The notes below the pieces were generated by a model that did no database searches, was not told the DNA's origin, and saw only the letters and a list, made by a program, of their open reading frames with translations. From Planococcus plakortidis (GTDB lineage: Bacteria > Bacillota > Bacilli > Bacillales_A > Planococcaceae), in contig NZ_CP016539.2 of NCBI RefSeq assembly GCF_001687605.2, forward strand, positions 340,501 to 404,500: a stretch of DNA of 64,000 nucleotides, written 5' to 3'. Of this stretch, positions 34,414 through 43,024 are shown piece by piece. Within the stretch, counting starts at the first letter, position 1. Each line of letters begins with the position of its first letter. Both the position numbers and the translations under genes were made by a program.

Positions 34414-35250
34414 ATGGGAGAAATTAGCAGAGAGCTACATGATTTCATTTTGAACAATAAAGACTCCATGGTTGACGAATGGCTCGCCACGCGCAGCACC
34501 CATTCGAATACCGTATACTCCGCAACTGCATCCGAAGAGACCATAGAGAAGCTGAGAAAGGAATCGATTGGCTTTATCGAGGCCGTGACTGCGATTTTTA
34601 TCCACGACAAAGAAGAATCGCTTGCTTACGTGGAAGACTGGTCTTCGACAATCGCCAAGGAACGTGCCCAGCAATCCGTCCCGCTTTACGAAGTGATGGA
34701 GCATCTCGGGCAATTGCGCAGAATATACTGGAATTGCGTCCGCAAGTTTTTCGAGGAATTTGAAAAAGCGAACAGCCGGGATGCGCTGCGCTGGAGCGAA
34801 ATGTTGAATGATGTGTTCGACTTCATTATCGAGAGCTTCGCTCGCCACCATCACGAGGCACACCAGCGTTTGCTGGCAAGCCAACAGGAAGTGATCGACG
34901 AATTGAGCAGCCCGGTCATCCCGATCCGTAAAGGTGTAGGGATTTTGCCTTTGGTCGGCGGAATCGATACATACCGCGCCAAAGTGATTTTGGAGACAGG
35001 CCTTGAAGAAAGCGCCAAACAGCAATTGACGACGCTTTACATCGACCTGTCGGCGGTGCCGATTGTCGATACGATGGTTGCCCATCAATTGTTCCAGTTG
35101 ATGGATTCGTTGAGAATCATCGGCGTGGAATCCGTCCTCTCAGGCATACGCCCTGAAATTGCACAGACCGCGGTCACGCTCGGCATCGATTTCAAGAATA
35201 TCAAAGTCTATGCCAACTTGATGCAGGCGCTCGATGCACTTGAACATTAA
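34414..35250 (+). CDS. RsbR-type stressosome protein (STAS domain)
   Basis: 278 residues: N-terminal non-haem-globin-like helical domain (about 1-150) and C-terminal STAS domain (about 165-278), as in Bacillus RsbRA. The phosphorylated threonines of RsbRA (T171 and T205) correspond to T186 in LVGGIDTYRAK and T220 in PIVDTMVAHQL, with the same 34-residue spacing. RsbR proteins build the stressosome that releases RsbT to start the SigB cascade. No rsbS, rsbT or sigB is nearby, so this is a separate paralogue. Confidence 0.9.
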   Translation: MGEISRELHDFILNNKDSMVDEWLATRSTHSNTVYSATASEETIEKLRKESIGFIEAVTAIFIHDKEESLAYVEDWSSTIAKERAQQSVPLYEVMEHLGQLRRIYWNCVRKFFEEFEKANSRDALRWSEMLNDVFDFIIESFARHHHEAHQRLLASQQEVIDELSSPVIPIRKGVGILPLVGGIDTYRAKVILETGLEESAKQQLTTLYIDLSAVPIVDTMVAHQLFQLMDSLRIIGVESVLSGIRPEIAQTAVTLGIDFKNIKVYANLMQALDALEH

Positions 35251-35251
35251 G

Positions 35252-35283
35252 AAAGAGCCGTTCTCTTTGGGAGCGGCTCTTTT
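35252..35283. terminator. Bidirectional terminator
   Basis: AAAGAGCCG pairs with CGGCTCTTT, with an inner TCTC/GAG stem; lies between convergent genes. Confidence 0.8.
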
Positions 35284-35286
35284 GCG

Positions 35287-35934
35287 TTACAGCACGTATA
35301 AATAGACGGCCAGGAAATGGCTTGTGCTTCCGAGCAGGATGAAAATATGGAAAATCTCGTGAAATCCCAAATAGCGCGAAGAGAGGAAGTCAGGCTTGAG
35401 CCAATAGATGACGCCGCCGATCGTGTACAGAAGGCCGCCGGCAACGAGCAGCCATAATCCGGCAGTGGACAGGCTGGAGGCGAGCGGGCCCACTGCGAAG
35501 ATGATGATCCAGCCCATCAGGATATAGATGGCGGTCGACAGCCAGCGCGGGGAATGGAACCAAATCATCTTGAAAAGGATGCCGCTGATGCCAAGAGCAG
35601 CCACTACGGCGAAAATGGACCAGCCGAGCGTACCTTCAAGCGCGATTAAGCAAAACGGCGCATAGGAACCGGCAATCAGCAAGAAAATCATGGAATGGTC
35701 CAGTTTACGGAAAAAGGCGATGACCCCCGGGCGCGCTTTTACGGAATGGTAAACCGTCGAAGCCGTGTACAGCAGGATCAAGCTGATGCCAAAAATGACC
35801 ACCGCAGTGATGTGTGTGGCGGGAGCTTGGGAATAGGCAGCTTTGATGGCCATGGCCAGTAACGCGATGAAAGACAGGACAGCTCCGGTTAAATGCGATA
35901 AAGCGTTGAAAGGCTCTCGGATAAATGCGGTCAT
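35287..35934 (-). CDS. Hemolysin III family (PAQR-like) membrane protein
   Basis: 215 residues, seven membrane segments. The family marks are the N-terminal EPFNALSHLTGAVLSF, STVYHSVKARPGVIAFFRKLDHSM with the His/Ser/Asp metal-site residues, and the final GFHEIFHIFILLGSTSHF. Homologues (YqfA, YplQ, TrhA) affect membrane fluidity balance; true hemolysis is doubtful. GGAGGT precedes the ATG. Confidence 0.92.
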   Translation of the reverse strand: MTAFIREPFNALSHLTGAVLSFIALLAMAIKAAYSQAPATHITAVVIFGISLILLYTASTVYHSVKARPGVIAFFRKLDHSMIFLLIAGSYAPFCLIALEGTLGWSIFAVVAALGISGILFKMIWFHSPRWLSTAIYILMGWIIIFAVGPLASSLSTAGLWLLVAGGLLYTIGGVIYWLKPDFLSSRYLGFHEIFHIFILLGSTSHFLAVYLYVL

Positions 35935-36063
35935 GGATCTGTACCTCCTGATACGTAGTTATCGAAACTACTTATAATGATATATATATTGATTTCACCG
36001 GTCAAGTTTGTCTGCTTTTCCATCATAGGGTAAAATGGAGAAACAGAAGTTGAGGTGAAGCGA

Positions 36064-36645
36064 ATGGAAAGCATCGATCGGCTTATTGGCCAATTGGCTC
36101 TCGACAGCCAAATCCGCCCAAGCGATATCCCGAAAATCGATCTATACGTGGACCAAGTCATTCAATTATTCGATACGGCCTTCCACGATACAAAAAGGTA
36201 TCCGGACGATAAAATTTTGACGAAAACGATGATCAATAATTATGCCAAAGGAAAACTATTCTATCCGGTGCAGCATAAAAAATACACGCCTGACCATATT
36301 ATGCTCATCAGCTTGATTTACCAGATGAAAAGCACGTTATCCATCAACGACGTAAAAAAAGTGCTGGAGAAAGTGAACGAACAAGCACAGGCGCGGGATT
36401 TGGATCTATCCGAATTCTATGAAGCCTACCTGGGGCTCCAGCAGGACAATCACGCCGCGTTCAAAGAAGAGCTCGAACGGCAGGCGAAAGCCGTGGCACA
36501 TGCGCAAAACGAAGAAAGCGGGGAACTTTCGAAAGTGCTGTTCATCGCATCGCTTGTCCACAAAAGCAATCTGTACAGAAGGGCCGCTGAAAAACTGGCG
36601 GATGAATTGGTGAGGGAGGAAGCCGATGGCAAAAATTCTTATTGA
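36064..36645 (+). CDS. DUF1836 domain protein
   Basis: 193 residues from the ATG at 36064, with GAGGTG 6 bases upstream. Seen: PKIDLYVDQVIQLFD, LTKTMINNYAKGKLFYPVQHKKYTPDH (in part), and SLIYQMKSTLSINDVKKVL: a winged-helix-like MerR-type N-terminal half typical of DUF1836, possibly DNA-binding. Overlaps the start of yqxD by 20 bases. Confidence 0.85.
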   Translation: MESIDRLIGQLALDSQIRPSDIPKIDLYVDQVIQLFDTAFHDTKRYPDDKILTKTMINNYAKGKLFYPVQHKKYTPDHIMLISLIYQMKSTLSINDVKKVLEKVNEQAQARDLDLSEFYEAYLGLQQDNHAAFKEELERQAKAVAHAQNEESGELSKVLFIASLVHKSNLYRRAAEKLADELVREEADGKNSY

Positions 36646-37060
36646 TGCAGACGGTTGCCCGGTGGTTGATTTGACGATTGCGCTGGCCGAGCGGTTCAAT
36701 TGGCCGGTGTTGCTCATTTGCGATACGTCCCATGAAATGTACCGTGAAGGGGCGGAGACGCTGACGGTATCGAAGGGAGCCGACGCAGTCGATTTTGTAT
36801 TAGTGAACCGTGTGCAACCGGGAGATGTCGTCGTCACACAGGACTATGGGCTCGCAGCGATGGTGCTCGCGAAACGGGGCATCCCGATCGACCAGAACGG
36901 GCGGGTCTATAATGAGGAAAATATCGGGCAATTGCTCCACGGCCGCCACGTCGCCAAGAAAATCCGCCAAAGCGGCGGGCGCATGAAAGGGCCGAAAAAG
37001 CGTCAGCAAGCCGATAACGATAAGTTTCGCGACAGCCTGGCGCATATATTGGGAACTTGA
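36626..37060 (+). CDS. yqxD: UPF0178/DUF188 family protein YqxD
   Basis: 144 residues. The family start AKILIDADGCPVV, the VVTQDYGLAAMVLAKRG segment and the basic tail after residue 110 identify YaiI/YqxD. The acidic residues suggest a PIN-like nuclease fold, but the function is not established. Ribosome site GGGAGG lies within the upstream gene, so the pair is coupled. Confidence 0.92.
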   Translation: MAKILIDADGCPVVDLTIALAERFNWPVLLICDTSHEMYREGAETLTVSKGADAVDFVLVNRVQPGDVVVTQDYGLAAMVLAKRGIPIDQNGRVYNEENIGQLLHGRHVAKKIRQSGGRMKGPKKRQQADNDKFRDSLAHILGT

Positions 37061-37089
37061 AAGACCTGCAGTCAAGCAGGTCTTTTTTC
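37061..37089 (+). terminator. Terminator of yqxD
   Basis: AAGACCTGC, 6-base loop, GCAGGTCTT, then Ts. Confidence 0.85.
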
Positions 37090-37183
37090 TTTGGGCCAGG
37101 CACGTCATGCCCATCGCTGTGGCGAATAATTTTCAGGCGATAGGGAATATAAACGGATATGAATGGATAGGGAGGAATATGCC

Positions 37184-37915
37184 ATGAAGAAAATAGCGGT
37201 TATCGTGACGAATCATAAAAAATTAGGGCATCGTGGCAAAAAGACTGGCTTATGGTTGCGGGAATTGACGGATTTCTATCACGAAGTAAAGGATGACTTC
37301 GAAATCGATATCATCAGCCCAAAAGCAGCAAAAGTGCCGATCGACCCGAGGAGCCTTCCGGCAGCAGTGATCAATGGCCGGACCCGCCATTATTACTTGG
37401 ACAAAAAAATCCAGCGGCAATTGGACCGGCCGTTGACACCAGGCGAAGTGAAAGCTGATGAATATGCCGGCATTTACTTTACCGGCGGGCACGGAACCAT
37501 GTGGGATTTTCCGGACAATCAGGAATTGCAGCGGATGACTGCAAATATCTACGAAAAAGGCGGCATCGTGGCAGCCGTCTGCCACGGGCCAAGCGGATTA
37601 TTGAATGTCCGCCTGTCCGACGGGAGCCCTTTGTTATCGGGGCATTTGGCTACAGGGTTTTCGGACCTGGAAGAAAAATTGCTCGGCCTCTATAAAGATA
37701 TCCCTTTTTCCTTGCAGCATGAAATGAAAGAACGGGGAGCACTTGTCCAAATCGCCCAGTTGCCGCTCGAAACTTGTGTCATTGAGTCGGGACGCCTGAT
37801 CACCGGGCAAAATCCCGCCTCTGCTTCAGGTGTCGGGGAAAAGATGCGCGAGCAATTGAAAGACATGGACCGCTATGCGTACCAGGCGAGATTAAATGGG
37901 CCAAAAGAATCGTGA
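37184..37915 (+). CDS. DJ-1/PfpI type 1 glutamine amidotransferase-like protein
   Basis: 243 residues from the ATG at 37184 with GGAGG at 37171-37175. The nucleophile elbow is Cys in IVAAVCHGPSGLL, with GIYFTGGHGTMWDF upstream, as in Hsp31-like glyoxalase III/chaperone proteins. Likely detoxifies methylglyoxal or related carbonyls (family knowledge). Next gene begins 90 bases later without a terminator. Confidence 0.88.
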   Translation: MKKIAVIVTNHKKLGHRGKKTGLWLRELTDFYHEVKDDFEIDIISPKAAKVPIDPRSLPAAVINGRTRHYYLDKKIQRQLDRPLTPGEVKADEYAGIYFTGGHGTMWDFPDNQELQRMTANIYEKGGIVAAVCHGPSGLLNVRLSDGSPLLSGHLATGFSDLEEKLLGLYKDIPFSLQHEMKERGALVQIAQLPLETCVIESGRLITGQNPASASGVGEKMREQLKDMDRYAYQARLNGPKES

Positions 37916-38005
37916 GTGAAAAAATCGCCTGTTTGCTTAAAATCCAGCATTCAGGGTATACAGAAAAGAAGTGACAGAAAGACGCATTATTTTGGAGGGA
38001 TTCTG

Positions 38006-38287
38006 ATGAAGAAATCAACGGTGAATACAGTAGTGGGCAGCGCGCTTGCAGCAGCTGCGGGAATTTTCGTCTACAAAGCATATCAAGAGAAAAATACAGT
38101 CCGCGTCCAAGAAGACATCGACATGCACAACAGCAAGGAAATCGATGAGCGCGAAAGTGTCTACGCCATCGAAGATTCAAGTGAACAGGGACTCTCGCAA
38201 TTAGATTCCGCTTACCGGGAGGAATGGCAAGCGAACGCTTTCCCGCAAACCCAGAAGGAATTGCGCGAACTCGAAGAAGACAAATAA
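38006..38287 (+). CDS. Small membrane-anchored hydrophilic protein
   Basis: 93 residues, with GGAGGGA at 37994-38000. One short hydrophobic N-terminal segment (about residues 6-22, alanine-rich, no lipobox Cys) then an acidic tail. Likely a membrane-anchored protein with the tail on one side; no family recognised. Confidence 0.65.
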   Translation: MKKSTVNTVVGSALAAAAGIFVYKAYQEKNTVRVQEDIDMHNSKEIDERESVYAIEDSSEQGLSQLDSAYREEWQANAFPQTQKELRELEEDK

Positions 38288-38300
38288 ATCCCACGAGCGG

Positions 38301-38333
38301 GCGAAGGCAGAAAAACATCTGCCTTCGCTTTTT
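38301..38333 (+). terminator. Terminator
   Basis: GCGAAGGCAG, 8-base loop, CTGCCTTCGC, then five Ts. Confidence 0.85.
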
Positions 38334-38383
38334 CTTCGTGTATCATTTGAATAGAGCGAAAAACTTGAAAGGAGTGTCCGCAA

Positions 38384-39463
38384 ATGTGGATCCGGAAGCC
38401 ATTTTTTGAATACACGGCAGGCGTATTATTGCTCGCCCTAACCTTATACGTACTCAGCAAGTTGGACTATATTTGGGAACCGATCCGTGTCATCATCGCC
38501 ACGCTTTTTGCGCCGATTGTCATCGCAGGGATTTTATACTACCTGCTCCGGCCGTTGGTCCGGCTGCTCGCCCGCCGCATGCCGAAAATCGCCGGCATCG
38601 GGATTGTCTTTACGGTGATCGTCCTCGTATTTGCGAGCCTCGCCTATTTCTTCGGGCCGACCTTGATGGAGCAAGGGAAAAGCCTAGTGGATTTGGCCCC
38701 TGAGAAAATGGAGGAAATGAGTTCGGAATCGAATAACCTCTTGAAGGGATTTGAATTCGGCGGCATTTCCGGACAGGAGATCAGCGACCGCATCTACGGC
38801 TATGCCGAGAGCCTCTCGAGCAATTTGTTCGAAAATGTCATCGATATCCTGGGGATGCTGGTGAATGCGGCAATCGTCTTGATTGTCGTGCCGTTCATCT
38901 TGTTCTTCCTGTTGAAAGATGACGATAAATTCATCCCGTATTCGGTCAAGCGCCTCCCGGAAGACCATAAGCCGGAGGGGAAGAAGTTATTGAAGGATTT
39001 GGACGAAACTTTATCGACCTTTGTGGTCGGCCAGGCGATTGTTGCAGGGGTGATCGGGGTCTTGATGTATATCGGCTATTTGATCATCGGGCTGGAGTAC
39101 GCATTGACGCTTGCGGTTTTTGCGATGTTCCTCGTGGTTGTGCCGTTTCTCGGGCCGATTATCGGGATCATCCCGGCAATTTTCGTCGCGCTTTTCAACG
39201 ACGGCTTGTTCATGGCGGTTAAAGTCGTCCTTGTGTTATTGGTGGTCCAGCAGCTTGAAGGCAACCTCGTCACGCCGAACGTCATGGGCAACCGGCTCCA
39301 TGTCCATCCCTTGACGATCATCTTGCTGTTGATGGTGGCGGGTTCTTTGTATGGCTTTATCGGAATTTTGATCGCCATCCCGACTTATGCAGTCTTGAAG
39401 ACGCTTGCCCATAATTTCCGTTTGTTTTACAGGCTCCACAAAAAACGCGCCGTCAGCCATTAA
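38384..39463 (+). CDS. AI-2E family transporter (copy 1)
   Basis: 359 residues, about 8 membrane segments. Seen: IVVPFILFFLLKDDDKF in the centre, VVPFLGPIIGIIPAIFVALF, and LEGNLVTPNVMGNRLHVHPL, the family signature of the UPF0118/AI-2E permease family (YdbI/YrrI type). Members include autoinducer-2 exporters and sodium/proton antiporters; substrate unknown. AAAGGAG precedes the ATG. A paralogue of the same length lies at 60824. Confidence 0.9.
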   Translation: MWIRKPFFEYTAGVLLLALTLYVLSKLDYIWEPIRVIIATLFAPIVIAGILYYLLRPLVRLLARRMPKIAGIGIVFTVIVLVFASLAYFFGPTLMEQGKSLVDLAPEKMEEMSSESNNLLKGFEFGGISGQEISDRIYGYAESLSSNLFENVIDILGMLVNAAIVLIVVPFILFFLLKDDDKFIPYSVKRLPEDHKPEGKKLLKDLDETLSTFVVGQAIVAGVIGVLMYIGYLIIGLEYALTLAVFAMFLVVVPFLGPIIGIIPAIFVALFNDGLFMAVKVVLVLLVVQQLEGNLVTPNVMGNRLHVHPLTIILLLMVAGSLYGFIGILIAIPTYAVLKTLAHNFRLFYRLHKKRAVSH

Positions 39464-39593
39464 GAGTAGTCATTTAGGCGCAAGCCTGCATCCTCTATCC
39501 TAGTTAATTTCATTCTAAAGGTTCTGAATTTGCAAATATTGTGATATATTAGTCAGTAGAATGACCATTACCGAATAGAGGGGGATGTATTAA

Positions 39594-40376
39594 ATGAAGA
39601 AATGGACATTATTGGCATTATTGCTAGCAGTTCTTACAGTGCTTGCTGCATGTGGCGATTCGGAAGAAGAGTCGGGCGGCGGTGAATCCGGCGGAGGCGA
39701 GGGGGATGTCTACCGCGTCGGTATCGACACCACGTACCCACCATTTGAATTTGAAAAAGACGGCGAATACACGGGGATCGATATCGACTTGATCAATGCC
39801 ATTGCAGAAAACCAAGGCTTTGAAATCGAGTTCAACCCGATGGACTTCGGGGGCATCATCCCAGCGCTTCAAGCGGGGCAATTGGACGTTGCGATTGCGG
39901 GGATGAGTATCACGGATGAGCGAAAAGAAATCGTGGATTTCTCGGATCCTTATTTCGATGCGGGCCTTTCCTTGGTTGTAGCGGAAGACAATAGCGACAT
40001 CACATCACTTGAAGATTTGGAAGGCAAGACAGTTGCCGTGAAGAGCGGTACGACTGGCGCTCAATTCGCGCGCGACAACGAAGCTGAATACGGCTATGAA
40101 ATTTCCCAGTTCGAAGACAGCCCATCGATGTTCCAGGAAGTATCGAACGGCAATGCCGATGTACTTCTTGAAGATTATCCTGTTATCGCTTACGCTATCG
40201 CAGAAAGTGACCTCGCCTTGAAAACTGTCGGCGATCGCTTGACTGGTGACCAATACGGCATCGCTGTATTGAAAGGCGAGAATGCGGAATTGCTTGAACA
40301 AATCAATGCAGGGCTGCAGGAATTGCGCGACAGCGGCGAATATGACGAAATCTTAAACAAATACATCGGAGAATAA
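39594..40376 (+). CDS. Amino-acid ABC transporter substrate-binding lipoprotein
   Basis: 260 residues. Lipoprotein signal with lipobox LAAC, the acylated Cys being C20, then a Gly/Glu/Ser linker. The body YRVGIDTTYPPFEFEKDGEYTG and DVAIAGMSITDERKEIVDFS is the SBP family 3 pattern for polar amino acids (glutamine, cystine, arginine groups). First gene of a three-gene import operon. Confidence 0.93.
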   Translation: MKKWTLLALLLAVLTVLAACGDSEEESGGGESGGGEGDVYRVGIDTTYPPFEFEKDGEYTGIDIDLINAIAENQGFEIEFNPMDFGGIIPALQAGQLDVAIAGMSITDERKEIVDFSDPYFDAGLSLVVAEDNSDITSLEDLEGKTVAVKSGTTGAQFARDNEAEYGYEISQFEDSPSMFQEVSNGNADVLLEDYPVIAYAIAESDLALKTVGDRLTGDQYGIAVLKGENAELLEQINAGLQELRDSGEYDEILNKYIGE

Positions 40377-40382
40377 GATCAT

Positions 40383-40412
40383 GTAGCGCGCATTCGCGCG
40401 CTGCATTTTTTT
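40383..40412 (+). terminator. Intra-operon hairpin (attenuating terminator)
   Basis: AGCGCGC, 4-base loop, GCGCGCT, then a T7 run, between the binding-protein and permease genes. It would lower expression of the membrane parts relative to the binding protein. Confidence 0.7.
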
Positions 40413-40431
40413 ATGCAAGGGGGAACGAAAT

Positions 40432-41076
40432 GTGCAGACAATCATCAATGCTTTTCCGTATTTAATGGAAGGCTTACAAGTGACGCTCTACATTTTCAGC
40501 ATTGCCATCGTCCTCGGCTTCTTGATCGGGCTGGTCGTCGCGTTGCTGCGCTTGGCGCCGTTCAAAATCCTGAACTGGATTGCCAAGATCTTTGTCGATG
40601 CCATCCGGGGGACGCCGTTTATCGTTCAGCTGTTCTTCATTTACTTTGGCTTGAACTCGCTTGGGTTCTTTTCGCTCGACAACACGACAGCCGGGATTGT
40701 AACGGTTGCGATCAATGCGGGAGCTTATTTCTCGGAAATCATCCGGGCAGGAATCCAGTCAATCGACAAAGGGCAAACGGAAGCAGCGCGTTCGCTTGGC
40801 CTTAATTCTACACAGAACATGCGCTATATCGTTTTGCCACAGGCGTTCCGCCGCATGCTTCCGACAATTACGAACCAGGCGATCATTTCATTGAAGGATA
40901 CCTCGCTCCTGTCGGTTATCGGAGTGGCGGATTTGACGCAGGAAGGGCGCATCCAGGCCAGTGCCACATTCGATGCGTTTAACGTATACTTGATCCTCGG
41001 CATCATTTACTTTGTCGTCATTTACTTGCTCTCGATGCTCGCGAGCTTTGTGGAAAGGAAGTTTGTATTGCGATGA
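40432..41076 (+). CDS. Amino-acid ABC transporter permease
   Basis: 214 residues, five membrane segments, GTG start with AAGGGGG at 40418-40424. The motif [25 protein letters not shown] (positions about 121-145) is the EAA loop that contacts the ATPase, and [18 protein letters not shown] is typical of the HisM/GlnP class. Stop overlaps the ATPase ATG. Confidence 0.94.
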   Translation: MQTIINAFPYLMEGLQVTLYIFSIAIVLGFLIGLVVALLRLAPFKILNWIAKIFVDAIRGTPFIVQLFFIYFGLNSLGFFSLDNTTAGIVTVAINAGAYFSEIIRAGIQSIDKGQTEAARSLGLNSTQNMRYIVLPQAFRRMLPTITNQAIISLKDTSLLSVIGVADLTQEGRIQASATFDAFNVYLILGIIYFVVIYLLSMLASFVERKFVLR

Positions 41077-41801
41077 GTATGATCAGAGTGGAAAACCTCA
41101 AAAAATCATTCGGAGACCTGGAAGTCATCAAAGACATGAGTACCGTCGTCGAGCCGAAGGAAGTCATCTGCGTCATCGGCCCATCAGGATCGGGTAAAAG
41201 TACATTCCTCCGTTGCTTGAACCGGCTGGAAGATATCAGCGGAGGCCATGTATATATAGAAGGAACGGATATCACCGATCCAAAAGTCGATATCAATAAA
41301 GTGCGGCAAGATGTCGGGATGGTGTTCCAGCAGTTCAATTTATTCCCGCATAAAACCGTTCTGGAAAACGTCACGCTGGCGCCGGTGAAGTTGAAAAAAG
41401 CGGATCAGAAAGCGGCCGAAAAGAAAGCATACGAATTGCTGGATAAGGTCGGGCTTCGTGAAAAGGCGAAGGCGTACCCGGGTGAATTATCCGGTGGGCA
41501 GAAACAGCGCGTCGCGATTGCCCGTGCCCTTGCGATGGACCCGAAAATCATGCTGTTCGATGAGCCGACTTCAGCGCTTGACCCGGAAATGGTCGGGGAC
41601 GTGCTGGATGTTATGAAACAACTTGCGAGAGAAGGGATGACGATGGTCGTCGTAACCCATGAAATGGGCTTTGCGGCGGAAATGGGCGACCGCGTGCTGT
41701 TCATCGACGGCGGCTACATCGTCGAAGAGAATGTGCCGAAGGAATTGTTCGGCAATCCGCAACATGAACGGACGAAAGCGTTCTTGAGTAAAGTGTTGTA
41801 A
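41073..41801 (+). CDS. Amino-acid ABC transporter ATP-binding protein (GlnQ-like)
   Basis: 242 residues. Walker [14 protein letters not shown]-loop [16 protein letters not shown], signature [15 protein letters not shown], Walker [16 protein letters not shown] and the His of VVVTHEMGF are all intact. Energises uptake through the permease encoded just upstream. Start overlaps the permease stop (ATGA). Confidence 0.95.
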   Translation: MSMIRVENLKKSFGDLEVIKDMSTVVEPKEVICVIGPSGSGKSTFLRCLNRLEDISGGHVYIEGTDITDPKVDINKVRQDVGMVFQQFNLFPHKTVLENVTLAPVKLKKADQKAAEKKAYELLDKVGLREKAKAYPGELSGGQKQRVAIARALAMDPKIMLFDEPTSALDPEMVGDVLDVMKQLAREGMTMVVVTHEMGFAAEMGDRVLFIDGGYIVEENVPKELFGNPQHERTKAFLSKVL

Positions 41802-41813
41802 AGATGAGTGGAG

Positions 41814-41842
41814 AAGCGTGCCTATTGGGCGCGCTTTTTTTT
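41814..41842 (+). terminator. Terminator of the ABC operon
   Basis: AAGCGTGCC pairs with GGCGCGCTT (one G-U pair), followed by a long T run. Confidence 0.8.
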
Positions 41843-41928
41843 GGCCGGAAGCGGGAATTAAATAGCGAAAGTCTGTGTATGGAAATGTTCTTGGGATTGG
41901 CTGGAGCATCGTCTTGGCAGTCGCCGCC

Positions 41929-41968
41929 GTGCTCTTCTTGGCCTCTTGCAATAAGCCAAGAAGAGCAC
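41929..41968. repeat. 14-bp perfect hairpin in repeat B
   Basis: GTGCTCTTCTTGGC (41929-41942) and GCCAAGAAGAGCAC (41955-41968) pair around 12 bases; this hairpin excludes the one at 41948-41980. Confidence 0.7.
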
Positions 41969-41980
41969 TTGTCTTATTGC
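41948..41980. repeat. Conserved hairpin in repeat B
   Basis: GCAATAAG and CTTATTGC outer, CAAG and CTTG inner, 7-base loop; counterpart of 25517-25549 with a compensated pair. Confidence 0.7.
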
Positions 41981-42399
41981 ATCGGCTCACCCTTGGCGCT
42001 CGGCGGCTTGGAGATTTCGTTTCATGTTGCTTGTTTAAATTGATCTGCTTCTATACCTAGTTGCCGGCTAGCGGGGGAATCGCTTCCCGAGACGGGATAT
42101 CTCATAGATTGATAGTGAAACAGGAAAACTTGTTGTTTTGCGAATGGAGACTCAGAACACTTCAGACCTTGACCTGTTTGAGGCAAGCAATAGAATATGA
42201 TGCGTTTTAATCTTTTTTAACAAGAGGATTGAAGAAACAGTTTTCCACTCTAAAACTAGTAGACGTAGTGGAAGGGGCCGACTCCGGGAGGATCAGCGAG
42301 ACAATTGAGACCCTGCAGGAGCGCAGCGACGAAGCGGCTCAATGCGAGCCCTCCGGAAAGCGTGCCCCTGCAACGCAGTCGAAAAGCGGAAGCTTTTCC

Positions 42400-42440
42400 A
42401 ATCTCTTAATCATTAATCTCTTACTCATTTAATCTTTTAT
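42400..42440. repeat. 15-16 bp tandem repeat, 2.6 units
   Basis: AATCTCTTAATCATT, AATCTCTTACTCATTT and a partial third unit follow the end of repeat B. Confidence 0.45.
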
Positions 42441-42470
42441 TGTCAGTCTCCCTAAATGCAACCAAAACAA

Positions 42471-42498
42471 AAAACGTGCCGCAGGGGGCACGTTTTTT
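42471..42498. terminator. Bidirectional terminator by ppiB
   Basis: AAAACGTGCC pairs with GGCACGTTTT around a 6-base loop; flanking A and T runs. Confidence 0.85.
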
Positions 42499-42507
42499 TA
42501 TAATGGA

Positions 42508-42948
42508 TTATTCAGCGTCAAAGACGTGGACTTTCTCCATTTTGTCGCCGTTTTTCATGGCTTTTGCAGTTTCAAGGCCTTTTGTTACTTGGCCGAAGAC
42601 TGTGTGCACGCCGTCAAGATGCGGCTGTGAATCGTGGACGATGAAGAATTGGCTAGACCCGGTGTCTTTGCCGGCATGTGCCATAGAAAGGCTGCCTGGC
42701 TGGTGCTTATGCGGGTTGCCTTCTGTTTCGCATTTGATCGTTTTGCCGCTGCCGCCCATGCCGGTTCCGGTTGGGTCGCCGCCTTGGGAAACGAAACCTG
42801 GGATAACGCGGTGGAATACAACGCCGTTATAGAATCCAGAGTTTGCAAGCTCCTCAAAGTTTGCAACTGTGTTCGGTGCTTCATTCGGGAAAAGATCGAA
42901 TTCGATTACTTCGCCGTTTTCCATGTGGATGTGGCCTTTTTTCGCCAT
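42508..42948 (-). CDS. ppiB: Peptidyl-prolyl cis-trans isomerase (cyclophilin)
   Basis: 146 residues, the length of Bacillus PpiB, starting at the ATG read from 42948 with AAAGGAGATG upstream. Seen: [18 protein letters not shown] with the catalytic Arg, [18 protein letters not shown], and [15 protein letters not shown]. Cytoplasmic foldase that isomerises Xaa-Pro bonds. Single gene. Confidence 0.96.
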   Translation of the reverse strand: MAKKGHIHMENGEVIEFDLFPNEAPNTVANFEELANSGFYNGVVFHRVIPGFVSQGGDPTGTGMGGSGKTIKCETEGNPHKHQPGSLSMAHAGKDTGSSQFFIVHDSQPHLDGVHTVFGQVTKGLETAKAMKNGDKMEKVHVFDAE

Positions 42949-43024
42949 ATATAGACATCTCCTTTTCAATTGGTTCATCCCTTAGTATATCGGCTTTTGG
43001 TGCTACTGCCTACTGATAAGGGGC

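Larger units (their letters stand above)
41890..42420. repeat. Composite intergenic repeat region B (inverted relative to A)
   Basis: Gene-free. Read on the minus strand it repeats the order of region A: block 42398-42365, then a patchily similar stretch (both keep CCCCTTCCACT, a GTCT.TAG stretch and GCTTGCxTCA), then 42087-41905. The shared block 42059-42087 is identical to region A. 42275-42398 also resembles a GC-rich spacer repeat I recall from Bacillus relatives (CTGCAGGAGCGCAGCGACGA). Frames here share a short peptide with A, but the differences are not biased to silent positions, which argues against coding. Confidence 0.75.

Noticed and set aside
42229..42432. Open frame in repeat region B
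   Set aside because: Lies in the GC-rich dispersed repeat, with no credible ribosome site.
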